Below are positions 26,547 through 35,758 of a DNA stretch of 64,000 bases, one piece after another; position 1 is the first letter of the stretch, and each line of letters begins with the position of its first letter. Position numbers and translations under genes: made by a program. This DNA is from an uncultured Clostridia bacterium (GTDB taxonomy: Bacteria > Bacillota > Clostridia > UBA1381): positions 34,555 to 98,554 of the forward strand of contig CAKSDE010000012.1 of NCBI GenBank assembly GCA_934444735.1, written 5' to 3'. Under the pieces are notes generated by a model. That model had not been told where the DNA came from. It ran no database searches and saw nothing but the letters and a program-made list of their open reading frames with translations.

Positions 26547-27252
26547 TTTTTTCTCCTTTTAATTTACCGCCGCACATAACTATTGACTTTTTGCAAAGAC
26601 TTTCCAAAGAGTCGGTATAGAATGAATCGAGCGGGTGATATTCTTTATAGCAGGAAAGCTCGGTGCAGGCAAGAATAGCACCGTCACAGCCGAGTGCTTT
26701 TAAATGAGCGTCGATTTTGGCAAAATCCTCGGGATTTCCCTTTTCGCCCTTTTTAATCTGCTCATATATTATATCCATAACGATTTTTTGAATATCCGCA
26801 TCGGGATATACCGCCGTGACACCGCGCTCTGCACACTCTTTTTTATATATATCGGCATAAAGCGTGCCGTCGGTTGCAAGTATGCCGATCTTTTTTGCGT
26901 CGGGTTTTGCGGCTATTACGTCCTCTATTGAAGATGCGACCATATTTATGATAGGAATATCCGATTCCGCCTGCAATGCGTGATAAAAGTAATGCGAGGT
27001 GTTGCAGGGGATAGCTATTGCGGTGCAGCCGTTTTTGCCGAGCATAATAATATCGTCCAAAAGCGCATGGAAAACCTCTTTTGTGTTACCGCTTTTTATT
27101 GCGGCGGTTCTGTCGGGGATTTTTGCATGGCTTAAAATTATCATGTCAATATGCTCCTGGTCGCAGGACGCCTCTGTATTTTCGATAATCATTTTGTATA
27201 AAAGCTGTGTTGCCAGCGGCCCCATACCGCCGAGTACGCCGAGTTTTGACAA
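26536..27252 (-). CDS. Aspartate/glutamate racemase
   Basis: 238 aa cofactor-independent racemase. The two catalytic cysteines are C83 in PCNTSH and C196 in ACTELS; the N-terminal GVLGGMGPLAT is typical of the aspartate racemase branch rather than MurI. It should make D-Asp (or D-Glu) from the L form. The start is TTG 27252 with GGAGATG upstream. It sits 17 bp after the ATP-grasp gene and overlaps the murE-argB fusion by 11 bp, so all three are one operon. Confidence 0.9.
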   Translation of the reverse strand: MSKLGVLGGMGPLATQLLYKMIIENTEASCDQEHIDMIILSHAKIPDRTAAIKSGNTKEVFHALLDDIIMLGKNGCTAIAIPCNTSHYFYHALQAESDIPIINMVASSIEDVIAAKPDAKKIGILATDGTLYADIYKKECAERGVTAVYPDADIQKIVMDIIYEQIKKGEKGNPEDFAKIDAHLKALGCDGAILACTELSCYKEYHPLDSFYTDSLESLCKKSIVMCGGKLKGEKNDL

Positions 27253-27269
27253 TTAAATCATCTCCTAAA

Positions 27270-28475
27270 TTATTTCATGTATTTGTGGTATTTCACAAAA
27301 TGCCCGAGTTGCGATTTGTACAGTCTGAATTTGCGCTCTGGATCGTTATCAGGTGCAAAAAAGAGCGGATTTACATACTTCTTTTCATGTATCAGGCGCT
27401 TCATTCTGCTTTTATAGGTCGGAGCATATTTGAATGCAATTTTTTTCGGAACTACCATCCAAAGATGCTCATTTCTTGCAATATCCTCTTCGAGCTGCTC
27501 GCCCATAACATATTCTTTGACAATCAGCTCGGCGATATTATGCCCCGAGCCGGTAACGTAAAAATTACTTCTGCCTTGGCGTGTATTTATTTCAAAAGCT
27601 TTATATTTGTTGTCGCGTGTATCGTATTTTATGTCGAAGTTTGAAAATCCGACAAATCCGATGCTCTCCAAAAGCTCTTTAAAGCTGTCCATGAGCTGTG
27701 CGTCATATTCGGTTATTATTACCGCATGATTTCCGATACCGTATGGGGTGTGCTCTTCCAAAAGCACGTGTCCGAGGCACATCATTTTAACCTTGGCATT
27801 TCTGTCCGAGTACGAGGTAAGAACGCGCATAAAGGTATCGTCTCCGGGGATAAACTCCTGGATTATCATATGATCCTGGTAGCCTGCGTCATATACGGCG
27901 CGTATTGTCTTTTTGAGTTCTTCTTCCGAATCAAGCTTAAACACCTTTTTCTGTCCGTCAAATTTGTGCTTATAATACTCAACTTGATTTGCAGGCTTTA
28001 AGATATACGGAGGGTCAAAATGCAGCGTTATATCATCACGGCTGTATACTGTGGCGATACAGGTCGCCGGAAACGCAATGCCGTGTTTTTCGCAGAGCGC
28101 ATAGAATTTTTCCTTATCCATCAGATTTTCGAGAAAATCATAATCGGAATAGGGAGCGATGACATTTGCGCGGAGTTGATCCTTTGATGTGGCAATGCAT
28201 TTTACGTAATTATCACCGCAGCCGAGCGCAATTATACGCTTGTCTGCGTGAATTTTGGCATAGTCGTTTAAAACTTCGAGTAAAATCTCGGGTGTATCGA
28301 GATCCTTGACTTCTGTAAAATCAATCATCTTGCTTTTATAGCACGGACCGTATAAAGCCTTGCCGAATACCTTCGATTGAACGCTGTACTTTTCATAAAA
28401 CGCGCGCGCAACGCTGTATACATTTATATCATTCCCGAAAAGCACGGGAATAAATTTCTGTTCGGTAAATTTCAT
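27270..28475 (-). CDS. ATP-grasp carboxylate-amine ligase, D-aspartate ligase-like
   Basis: 401 aa. The N-terminus (FIPVLFGNDINVYSVARAFY) and the ATP-grasp core (PPYILKPANQVEYYKHKF, MIIQEFIPGDDTFMRV, FEINTRQGRSNFYVTGSG) resemble the family that includes Enterococcus faecium D-aspartate ligase, which activates the beta-carboxyl of D-Asp as acyl phosphate and joins it to the side-chain amine of the stem peptide. ATG 28475 follows AAGGAAGG; the ORF extension upstream lacks a ribosome site. First gene of the operon with racemase and Mur ligase. D-Asp specificity is inferred from homology by eye and context. Confidence 0.82.
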   Translation of the reverse strand: MKFTEQKFIPVLFGNDINVYSVARAFYEKYSVQSKVFGKALYGPCYKSKMIDFTEVKDLDTPEILLEVLNDYAKIHADKRIIALGCGDNYVKCIATSKDQLRANVIAPYSDYDFLENLMDKEKFYALCEKHGIAFPATCIATVYSRDDITLHFDPPYILKPANQVEYYKHKFDGQKKVFKLDSEEELKKTIRAVYDAGYQDHMIIQEFIPGDDTFMRVLTSYSDRNAKVKMMCLGHVLLEEHTPYGIGNHAVIITEYDAQLMDSFKELLESIGFVGFSNFDIKYDTRDNKYKAFEINTRQGRSNFYVTGSGHNIAELIVKEYVMGEQLEEDIARNEHLWMVVPKKIAFKYAPTYKSRMKRLIHEKKYVNPLFFAPDNDPERKFRLYKSQLGHFVKYHKYMK

Positions 28476-28519
28476 TTTATCCTTCCTTTCACAAAACAAT
28501 TAAAATCCCATTATAACAT

Positions 28520-28548
28520 ATTATAGTATTAAATTGAAAAAAAATCAA
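28520..28548 (-). promoter_or_regulatory. Promoter of the ATP-grasp/racemase/murE-argB operon
   Basis: Minus strand: TTGATT (28548-28543), 17-bp spacer, perfect TATAAT (28525-28520), about 45 bp before ATG 28475. Confidence 0.75.
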
Positions 28549-28568
28549 GTCCTTTGTGAAAAATAAAT

Positions 28569-28593
28569 CCAAGTAAGGCAAAGCCTTACTTGG
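28569..28593 (-). terminator. Terminator after the LRR genes
   Basis: Perfect hairpin CCAAGTAAGG/CCTTACTTGG with a 5-nt loop, followed on the minus strand by ATTTATTTTT. A second hairpin (CCGCAAAA, 28621-28642) precedes it. Confidence 0.75.
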
Positions 28594-28646
28594 AAATTTA
28601 GCTGCACATTTCAATTTTTGCCCGCAAAAATCGGCTTTTGCGGTAT

Positions 28647-30314
28647 TTATTTTAATTTTTTGACATTACATACAGGCGACAGACTGCCAAGGCTTTCCCA
28701 AATCATAACTTTTGCGTTTGTATAGGCTTTTGACGGTGTGAAGGTGATTTCTCGGCTGTTTTCGCTATATTCACCCGATTGCTGTACTTCGACCAATCTA
28801 TCGCCGTCATAAAGCGCAAGGATAACGTTCTTGCCGTCGGCTATGTTTATCACCTTGACGAGGATATTTTTTCCGCCCTCGGAATGTTTTGCACTTATGC
28901 CGCAGCAAAAAATAATGTTTGCATTGGTTAAAACATTTTTTCCGTCACCTATTACTTCGCCCCAATCCTCCGTGCTTCCGATATAATTAACCTTCATTGA
29001 TTCCCGGCATCTTTCAAATGCATTTTCGCCGATTATCAGCACGCTGTTCGGGATTGTTATACTTGTTAAAGCTGAGCAGTCGAAAAAAGTGTTATCACAG
29101 ATTTTTTCCACGCCGTCCGGAATTATTATGCTTTTTAAGCCTGAGCAATATAAAAATGCGTCATTGCCGATGCTTGTTACACTGTCCGGGATTGTTACGG
29201 CTGTTAAATTAAAGCAGCGCTCAAATGCTCCGGCAGCAATACTTGTTACACTGTCGGGGATTGCAAATGAGGTGTCCGTTTTTTCTTGTGGGAAACGTAT
29301 AATCTCTGTTTTTTCTTTGTCGTATAAAATGCCGTCCTCGGAGCAGTAAGCGGGATTATCCGTATTAACGTTTATGCTTTTCAAATCAAAGCAGGTATAA
29401 AATGCACATTCGCCGATATTTGTTACGCTTTTCGGAATGTTTATACTCTTTAAGCCGCAGCTGTCAAATGCATGATTGCCGATGCTTACAACGCTGTCGG
29501 GTATGGTTATGTCTGTTAAATTTCCGCAAGCGGAAAATGCGGAATCGGCAATGGTTTTCGTACCGGATTGCACGGTATACTCCCCGGATATATTCTGATT
29601 TGCCGCTATGAAGTGATTCCCTATATATAACACATTCCATTCTGAGTCATAGTTATAAATGGGGGTTTGAAAAAAAGCGTTAACTCCGATGTGCGTTACA
29701 CTGTCGGGAAGTGTTATATCTTCTAATTGACTGCAATAGTAAAATGCATATTCATCAATATTTTTTACGCCTTCGCTGACTGTAACATTTGTCAAACCGC
29801 CGCAGGAAGAAAACGCTCCGTAGCCAATGTTTATTACGCTGCCGGGGATTGATATGCTTGTTATTCCGTCACAGTTTGAAAATGCATCTTCGCCGATGCT
29901 TTCTACGCCGTTCGGAATTGTTATACCAGTTAGGGCTTTGCAGCTGTAAAACGCACCCATACCGATACTTTTTACGCTGCTCGGAATAGTAACGCTTGTT
30001 ATTTTGTCACACCAAAAAAATGCATTTTCGCCGATGCTGGTTACACCGTGGGAAATCACAACCTTTTCAAGAAAATTATCAATGTTGCTGTTATTTCTCC
30101 ACGGCGCAATAGAACCCTCATATTTATCTGCAGGGTAATTCGGCATATTGCCATTGCCGTCTATCGTAAGTGTTTTTGTGCTTTGGTAATATGTCCATGT
30201 CAGTTTTTCACCGCATGATCCGGTAATCGGCTGCTCCGGTTCCTCGGCAAACGCAGGAAATGCCATACATAAAACCGCCGTTAAAACCGAGAATGCTAAA
30301 ATTATTTTTTTCAA
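28647..30314 (-). CDS. Secreted BspA-type leucine-rich repeat protein
   Basis: 555 aa. Signal peptide (IILAFSVLTAVLCMAFPAFA), then about a dozen LRR_5 repeats of the pattern SVTSIGxxAFxxCxxLTxITIPD, and a C-terminal module ending AKVMIWESLGSLSPVC that recurs in the partial protein at position 1-72. The start is TTG 30314, the only start in that frame after a TGA, with AAGGGTGATG upstream. BspA repeats often mediate adhesion. It lies 15 bp after the LRR-SLH gene, so both are likely co-expressed surface proteins. Confidence 0.88.
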   Translation of the reverse strand: MKKIILAFSVLTAVLCMAFPAFAEEPEQPITGSCGEKLTWTYYQSTKTLTIDGNGNMPNYPADKYEGSIAPWRNNSNIDNFLEKVVISHGVTSIGENAFFWCDKITSVTIPSSVKSIGMGAFYSCKALTGITIPNGVESIGEDAFSNCDGITSISIPGSVINIGYGAFSSCGGLTNVTVSEGVKNIDEYAFYYCSQLEDITLPDSVTHIGVNAFFQTPIYNYDSEWNVLYIGNHFIAANQNISGEYTVQSGTKTIADSAFSACGNLTDITIPDSVVSIGNHAFDSCGLKSINIPKSVTNIGECAFYTCFDLKSINVNTDNPAYCSEDGILYDKEKTEIIRFPQEKTDTSFAIPDSVTSIAAGAFERCFNLTAVTIPDSVTSIGNDAFLYCSGLKSIIIPDGVEKICDNTFFDCSALTSITIPNSVLIIGENAFERCRESMKVNYIGSTEDWGEVIGDGKNVLTNANIIFCCGISAKHSEGGKNILVKVINIADGKNVILALYDGDRLVEVQQSGEYSENSREITFTPSKAYTNAKVMIWESLGSLSPVCNVKKLK

Positions 30315-30329
30315 ATCACATCACCCTTT

Positions 30330-32222
30330 TTAATTGTTTTCAAGAACATAAGAAAATTTCCAAAACATCGTCGCGGTATCGGCTCTTGACGGTGCAGCCT
30401 TCGGATAGATTGCATATTCGTATCCTGTAAGCGAGTGGATAAACATAATGTTTTCATCAAAGCACCATGCGACCGGAATTTTTGCGTAATCCGATATATC
30501 CGAAAAATCGTTGTAGCCTTCAAGCGCGGAGTAGATGTCGCTATCGTCAATCGATACGTCAAGCCCCTTGCTTTGTGCGTATCTGTAGAGTATTGCAGCT
30601 GCCTGCTCGCGCGTTATGGCAGCATTCGGGGAGAAAGTCGTGTCACTTGTTCCGTTTATAATACCGTTTGCTGCTGCCCAGTTTACGGCTTTTTTGTACC
30701 AGTCCTGCGAAAGGTCGGTGAACTTTCCGCTCTCGGGTGCATCGGGTTCGCCTGCCAGACGGTAGAACATGGTTGCAAACTGCGCGCGCGTAAGCGTATT
30801 GTCGGGCGAGAAGGTATCGGCGCTTGTGCCGTTCATGATGCCTTTTTCAAGACAAAACTCTATTCCGGAGTGATCGGGATCGCCCTCCGCGCTTTTAATA
30901 TCCTTAAAGCGCTTAACCGCACAATTATTGCCCTTTTCCTCGCAGGTGAATCTGTCATCTGCGGCGGCTGATGGTTCGCCTTTTTCAATCACTTCGCCTG
31001 TGTCGAGCAAGATGCACTTAAAGCCGTTATCCCGCGCATACTGTTCTGCCGCCGTGCCGCTGTAACCTTTGATTACGAGATTCTCGTTTCTCACATCATA
31101 ATCGTCCACATAGTCCCAGCCGAAAGCGTGCATATCAATCTGAGTGACACTTCTTGGGATTGTAACCTCATTTAAGCTGTTACAGCGGAAAAATGCAGCC
31201 TCGCCGATATGCTCAACGCCCTCCGAAATAGTAAGGTTTGTAAGACTTTCGCACCATGAAAAAGCATTATCTCCGATTTCCTTTATATTGGCGGGAATCA
31301 CAACATTGTTAAGATTTTTGCACCGGTAAAAGCCGAGATGGGGGATAGATTTCAAGGTTGACGGCAGCTTAACCGAGGTGATATTTGACATACCGAAAGC
31401 GTCCTCGCCCATCATGGTAGTTCCCTCACGGATTGCAATATCGCCGACAGCCTCCCATTCGTGAATCTGCTTGTATTCGGTCGGTGCGGACGGATCGGGA
31501 TTATCTATTGCGGCATAGCCTATTCTTATCCCGGCTGTTAAGTATTGCCCGTGATACTGTATTCCGTCAACGCGGTTTGCGGGATCTGCATCGTAAGCCG
31601 AACCGTAAAAGATTCGCTTACCGATAAATTCAAGATTTTGCGGCATTGTGATATTTTTTAAAGCCTTGCCGCTTATTGCCTCGTTGCCTATGTATTTTAC
31701 ACTTTCGGGGATAACGAGTGTTTCAAGCTCGTCACCGCAGTCTATTGCGGCATCTTTTATAACCTCGAGTCCGTCGTTTAATTTAAGATATTTTAAATAT
31801 CTGCCGTAAATCGCATTAATTCCGATTTCTTTAATTGTCGGAGGGAGTGTGATTCCGAAAATTCTTGTGCTTCCTTCACGAAGCGCTCTGTCAGCTATCG
31901 CCGTAACGGTATGCCCCTTGATTTCGGACGGAATATTAAATTCAAGACCTAAACCCGAGTCGGGATTTCCCATAAATTTTGCCGAATAGCCTGTAATCAT
32001 CGCTGTTCCGTCGTCCCGAACCGTATAAAGAAGAGAGGTTATATCGTTCGGATCGTCCTTTTCACGAAATTCCTCCGTATCGTCGGTTACGGCGGTTCGG
32101 CTCTCTTCGTAATTTTCCGTACCGTAATCCGAGTCGTAAACTGTCCATGCATTTACAGTCGGAGCATAAGCCGATATGAGTGCCGCATACAGCGCTGTAC
32201 AGAGTATTTTTTTCAGATTCAT
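30330..32222 (-). CDS. LRR_5 surface protein with C-terminal SLH domains
   Basis: 630 aa. A signal peptide (to about residue 25) precedes LRR_5 repeats at about 80-400 (for example KLPSTLKSIPHLGFYRC), and three SLH repeats at about 440-630 (GIMNGTSADTFSPDNTLTRA, GIINGTSDTTFSPNAAITRE and a third). The SLH part should hold it on the wall while the LRR region faces outward. First gene of a two-gene minus-strand unit. Confidence 0.9.
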   Translation of the reverse strand: MNLKKILCTALYAALISAYAPTVNAWTVYDSDYGTENYEESRTAVTDDTEEFREKDDPNDITSLLYTVRDDGTAMITGYSAKFMGNPDSGLGLEFNIPSEIKGHTVTAIADRALREGSTRIFGITLPPTIKEIGINAIYGRYLKYLKLNDGLEVIKDAAIDCGDELETLVIPESVKYIGNEAISGKALKNITMPQNLEFIGKRIFYGSAYDADPANRVDGIQYHGQYLTAGIRIGYAAIDNPDPSAPTEYKQIHEWEAVGDIAIREGTTMMGEDAFGMSNITSVKLPSTLKSIPHLGFYRCKNLNNVVIPANIKEIGDNAFSWCESLTNLTISEGVEHIGEAAFFRCNSLNEVTIPRSVTQIDMHAFGWDYVDDYDVRNENLVIKGYSGTAAEQYARDNGFKCILLDTGEVIEKGEPSAAADDRFTCEEKGNNCAVKRFKDIKSAEGDPDHSGIEFCLEKGIMNGTSADTFSPDNTLTRAQFATMFYRLAGEPDAPESGKFTDLSQDWYKKAVNWAAANGIINGTSDTTFSPNAAITREQAAAILYRYAQSKGLDVSIDDSDIYSALEGYNDFSDISDYAKIPVAWCFDENIMFIHSLTGYEYAIYPKAAPSRADTATMFWKFSYVLENN

Positions 32223-32404
32223 AAAACATCTGCCTTTCTTTTTTTGGATTATCTACATTTTAACATATGCGGATAAAAAAGTAAATTGTATTTCCGAAAG
32301 TGGCAATGTCAAATTCGGAAATTATTTTCACTTTCCGCTTTATTTTTTTCAAAGCCTGTGGTATAATACTTACAGACTATAATAAACAAAGGAATGAGTG
32401 TAAA

Positions 32405-34129
32405 ATGTTTTGTGATAAGCTTAATGAATATATGGAAAAGTTTGAATGTTCGGGAAAGGAGCTTTCAAAATGCTCGGGAATTTCCGCGGCGACAATAAGC
32501 AGATACAGATCGGGCGAGAGAACCCCAAAGGTAAATTCTGAGGATATGGAAAAGCTGTGCCGCGGAATTTGCGAAATTGCCGAAAAACGCGGAGAGGAGA
32601 AGATATCTCTAAAAGAGCTGACAGAGACATTTGCCGCGGCGGTTTCCGATGAGAAATTCGACTATAAAGCGTTTCAGACAAAGCTCAATATACTGTTGAC
32701 GGTTTTGTCGGTGAATGCGGCGGATATGTCAAAGGCACTAAAGTATGATTCATCGCATATTTCGCGTATACGAAACGGTCAGAGACGGCCGTCAAAGCCG
32801 GAAAATTTTGCATATGATGCGGCGGAATACATTGCCGGCTTTTATGACAGTGAAAACGATAAAAAGCTTGCAGCCGAACTTATCGGTGAAAAGGAGCCTG
32901 TATGGGAAAATAAGCACGATTATAAAAAGGCGGTTGCCGACTGGCTTATAAGCGGAGAAACAAAGGAAGATGCCGAAAATCCGGTATCGAAATTTTTGGA
33001 AAAACTCGATGAGTTTGATTTGAATGAGTACATACGCATTATCCGATTTGATGAGCTAAAGGTGCCGTCAGTACACTTTCAGCTGCCCGCTGCAAGAAAT
33101 TATTACGGTATAGAGCAGATGAAGAACGGTGAGATTGATTTTTTGAAAACAACCGCTTTGTCAAAATCCAAAAAAGACGTTTTTATGTGCAGCGATATGC
33201 AGATGGACGATATGGCAAAGGACGTTGTATTTTCAAAAAAATATATGTTCGGGCTTGCGGCTATGCTTAAAAAAGGACTGCACTTGAATGTTGTGCATAA
33301 CGTCCTGCGCCCGTTTGATGAGCTTATGCTCGGGCTGGAGTGCTGGATTCCACTTTATATGACGGGGCAGATTTCGCCGTACTATTTAAAAGGCGAGCAT
33401 AACCGTGTGTACTGCCATTTTCTGAATGTATCGGGGGCGGCGGCTCTTAGCGGTGAGTGTATTTCGGGACACCACAAAAGCGGAAAATATTATTTTACGA
33501 ACAATAAAGAGGAGCTTGCGTATTACAGCGAGAGGGCAAAGTGCATTTTGGAAAAAGCGTCGCCGCTTATGGAAATCTACCGCGAGGAAACGCAGGGAGG
33601 ATTGAATGCTTTTTTGACAGCCGATGCCGATACAAGAGGCAGTAGAAGGAGTATTTTATCCGCACTGCCGGTCTACACGATGCCGGATAAGTTTTTGAGT
33701 GAATTTTTGGATAATCATTCGGTGGAAGATGAGCGGAGGGAAAAGATAGTGCAATCTGTAAAAATGAAAAAACAGCGCTTTGAAAAAATTCTGGAACAGG
33801 ACAGCGTGACCGATATTATCCCGGTGCTTTCAAGAGAAGAATTTGAGAACTTTCCGATAATATTTGCCGAATCCTTTGGAAAAGAAGATATAGTATATTC
33901 ATACGAGGAGTATGCGGCGCATCTGGAATATACTTTGGAGTATGCAAAAAACAATCCCAATTATTCGGCAGAAAAATCGCAAAAAAATGTATTTAGAAAT
34001 ATCGGGATAATTATGCATGAGGGGAAATGGGTATTGATTGCAAAAAGCAAAGCTCCGGCAGTGCAGTTTGTTATACGGCACCCGATTTTGAGAGAGGCTA
34101 TCGAAAATTTGGAGTTCCCGATTGTGTGA
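32405..34129 (+). CDS. Large regulator-like protein with two helix-turn-helix domains
   Basis: 574 aa. Two Cro/C1-like HTHs: residues about 3-45 (GKELSKCSGISAATISRYRS) and about 95-145 (DMSKALKYDSSHISRIRNGQ). The remaining 400 residues are soluble with no domain I recognise; conserved-looking stretches are LHLNVVHNVLRPFDELMLGL, ECWIPLYMTGQISPYYL and SGHHKSGKYYFTNN. ATG 32405 follows AAAGGAATGAG; the 35-codon upstream extension contains the promoter (extended -10 TGTGGTATAAT at 32357-32367), so it is rejected. Possibly a sensor-regulator of unknown target. Confidence 0.7.
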   Translation: MFCDKLNEYMEKFECSGKELSKCSGISAATISRYRSGERTPKVNSEDMEKLCRGICEIAEKRGEEKISLKELTETFAAAVSDEKFDYKAFQTKLNILLTVLSVNAADMSKALKYDSSHISRIRNGQRRPSKPENFAYDAAEYIAGFYDSENDKKLAAELIGEKEPVWENKHDYKKAVADWLISGETKEDAENPVSKFLEKLDEFDLNEYIRIIRFDELKVPSVHFQLPAARNYYGIEQMKNGEIDFLKTTALSKSKKDVFMCSDMQMDDMAKDVVFSKKYMFGLAAMLKKGLHLNVVHNVLRPFDELMLGLECWIPLYMTGQISPYYLKGEHNRVYCHFLNVSGAAALSGECISGHHKSGKYYFTNNKEELAYYSERAKCILEKASPLMEIYREETQGGLNAFLTADADTRGSRRSILSALPVYTMPDKFLSEFLDNHSVEDERREKIVQSVKMKKQRFEKILEQDSVTDIIPVLSREEFENFPIIFAESFGKEDIVYSYEEYAAHLEYTLEYAKNNPNYSAEKSQKNVFRNIGIIMHEGKWVLIAKSKAPAVQFVIRHPILREAIENLEFPIV

Positions 34130-34155
34130 ATAATGCGAAAACATAAAAATATCTC

Positions 34156-34211
34156 TTGAAAACCTACCGATTTTGTGGTATTATTAATTTATGCGCCGGA
34201 GGGTGCATAAA
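34156..34211 (+). promoter_or_regulatory. Rrf2 operon promoter with palindrome over the transcription start
   Basis: TTGAAA (34156-34161), 17-bp spacer, TATTAT (34179-34184). Just downstream, TTTATGC (34188-34194) and GCATAAA (34205-34211) form a dyad covering the expected start site, a good place for autoregulation by the Rrf2 protein. Operator role is inferred. Confidence 0.65.
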
Positions 34212-34227
34212 AGAGAGGTGTTCATAA

Positions 34228-34665
34228 ATGAAAATTTCAACTAAAGGACGGTATGCCGTCAGAATGCTTTTGGATCTGGCAGAGCATGAGGGCGACGGAT
34301 ATATAGCATTAAAGGAAATTGCCGAACGTCAGGGAATTTCAAAAAAATATCTGGAGCAGATAGTTCCGGTTTTAAACAGGGCAGAGGTTTTACAGGCAAA
34401 CCGCGGCTTTCAGGGAGGGTACAGGCTTTCAAAGTCACCCGAACAGTATACCGTGGGAGAGATTCTGCGTCTGACGGAGGGGAGTCTTGCGCCGGTAAGC
34501 TGCCTTGAACATCACCCGAATACCTGCCCGAGAAGTGCGTACTGTTCTACACTTTTTGTCTGGGAGGGCTTGGAAAAGGTGATAAATGAATATCTTGACG
34601 GAATAACTTTACAGGATATACTGGACAGGCAGAGCGAGGGGTATTCAAATAACTATATCATTTAG
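34228..34665 (+). CDS. Rrf2 family transcriptional regulator
   Basis: 145 aa winged-helix protein (STKGRYAVRMLLDLAEHEG; GISKKYLEQIVPVLNRA recognition region). Three cysteines at C92, C100 and C106 occupy the place of the IscR cluster ligands, with CX7CX5C spacing, so an Fe-S cluster or thiol sensor is likely. It heads a unit with hydE and mnmA, so it may tie sulfur or cluster status to hydrogenase maturation and tRNA thiolation. Confidence 0.88.
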   Translation: MKISTKGRYAVRMLLDLAEHEGDGYIALKEIAERQGISKKYLEQIVPVLNRAEVLQANRGFQGGYRLSKSPEQYTVGEILRLTEGSLAPVSCLEHHPNTCPRSAYCSTLFVWEGLEKVINEYLDGITLQDILDRQSEGYSNNYII

Positions 34666-34697
34666 AAAAGGAAAGCTATAAAAAATTGGAGAGGACT

Positions 34698-35738
34698 ATG
34701 GAATTTTCTGAATTTTTGAAGGATAAACCGGAAGATATAAATAATTGGGACGATAATGATTTAAAAGCGCTGATTTTATCGGAGGAATTTAATAAAGAGC
34801 TTTTTGAGCGTGCCGATAAAATAAGGCGCGAAATATACGGCAATGCGGTATATATCCGCGGTCTTATCGAGATGACGAACTATTGCCGAAATAACTGCTT
34901 TTACTGCGGAATACGAAACGGAAACGGCAAGGTCATGCGCTATAGGCTGGAAAAGGACGATATACTGGACTGCTGCCGCGAGGGGTACGGCTTGGGATTT
35001 AGGACATTTGTCCTGCAAGGCGGAGAAGATGAGTTTTATACCGATAAAATGATATCCGAAATCGTTTTTGCAATACGAAATGAATTCCCCGACTGTGCGA
35101 TCACTTTGTCACTCGGCGAAAAGAGCAAAGAAAGCTATAAGGAATTTTTTGATGCCGGTGCAAACAGGTATCTTCTGCGTCATGAGACGGCAGATGAGGA
35201 GCATTATAAAAAGCTGCACCCGAAAAGTATGAGTCTTAGAAACAGAAAGCAGTGTCTTTTTGATTTAAAAGAGATTGGCTATCAGGTCGGCTCGGGATTT
35301 ATGGTGGGGAGTCCTTTTCAGAGCGCGGAAAATCTTGTTTCGGATCTGCGCTTTTTGCAGGAGCTGTCGCCGGATATGATCGGGATCGGACCGTATATTA
35401 CACATAAGGATACGCCTTTTTGCAATCATAAAAGCGGACCGCTTGATTTATCACTGCGTATGGTGGCGATGCTGCGCCTGATGTTCCCGTATGCACTGAT
35501 TCCGTCAACCACTGCGCTGGGTACGATTGATCCGAACGGACGTGAGCTGGGATTAAAAGCCGGAGCAAACGTGGTTATGCCGAATCTTTCTCCGGTAAAG
35601 GTGAGAAAGCTGTATGAACTGTACGAAAATAAAATCTGTACGGGTGAAGAAGCGGCGCAATGCAGAGGCTGTTTAGAGGCGAGAGTGAAGTCGGCAGGGT
35701 ACGAGATTGTTACGGATATCGGAAATGTGAAAAGATAA
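34698..35738 (+). CDS. hydE: [FeFe]-hydrogenase maturase HydE (radical SAM)
   Basis: 346 aa. The radical-SAM cluster motif is C63-x3-C67-x2-C70 (CRNNCFYC). A second site near the C-terminus has cysteines C314, C322 and C325, the CX7CX2C spacing known for the accessory cluster of HydE. HydE takes part in building the dithiolate-bridged di-iron subcluster of the H-cluster. ATG 34698 follows GGAGAGG. HydF, HydG and the hydrogenase are not in the window. Its position between an Rrf2 regulator and mnmA, where iscS is usual, is notable. Confidence 0.88.
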   Translation: MEFSEFLKDKPEDINNWDDNDLKALILSEEFNKELFERADKIRREIYGNAVYIRGLIEMTNYCRNNCFYCGIRNGNGKVMRYRLEKDDILDCCREGYGLGFRTFVLQGGEDEFYTDKMISEIVFAIRNEFPDCAITLSLGEKSKESYKEFFDAGANRYLLRHETADEEHYKKLHPKSMSLRNRKQCLFDLKEIGYQVGSGFMVGSPFQSAENLVSDLRFLQELSPDMIGIGPYITHKDTPFCNHKSGPLDLSLRMVAMLRLMFPYALIPSTTALGTIDPNGRELGLKAGANVVMPNLSPVKVRKLYELYENKICTGEEAAQCRGCLEARVKSAGYEIVTDIGNVKR

Positions 35739-35758
35739 AATTGAAAGGCTATGTAAAT

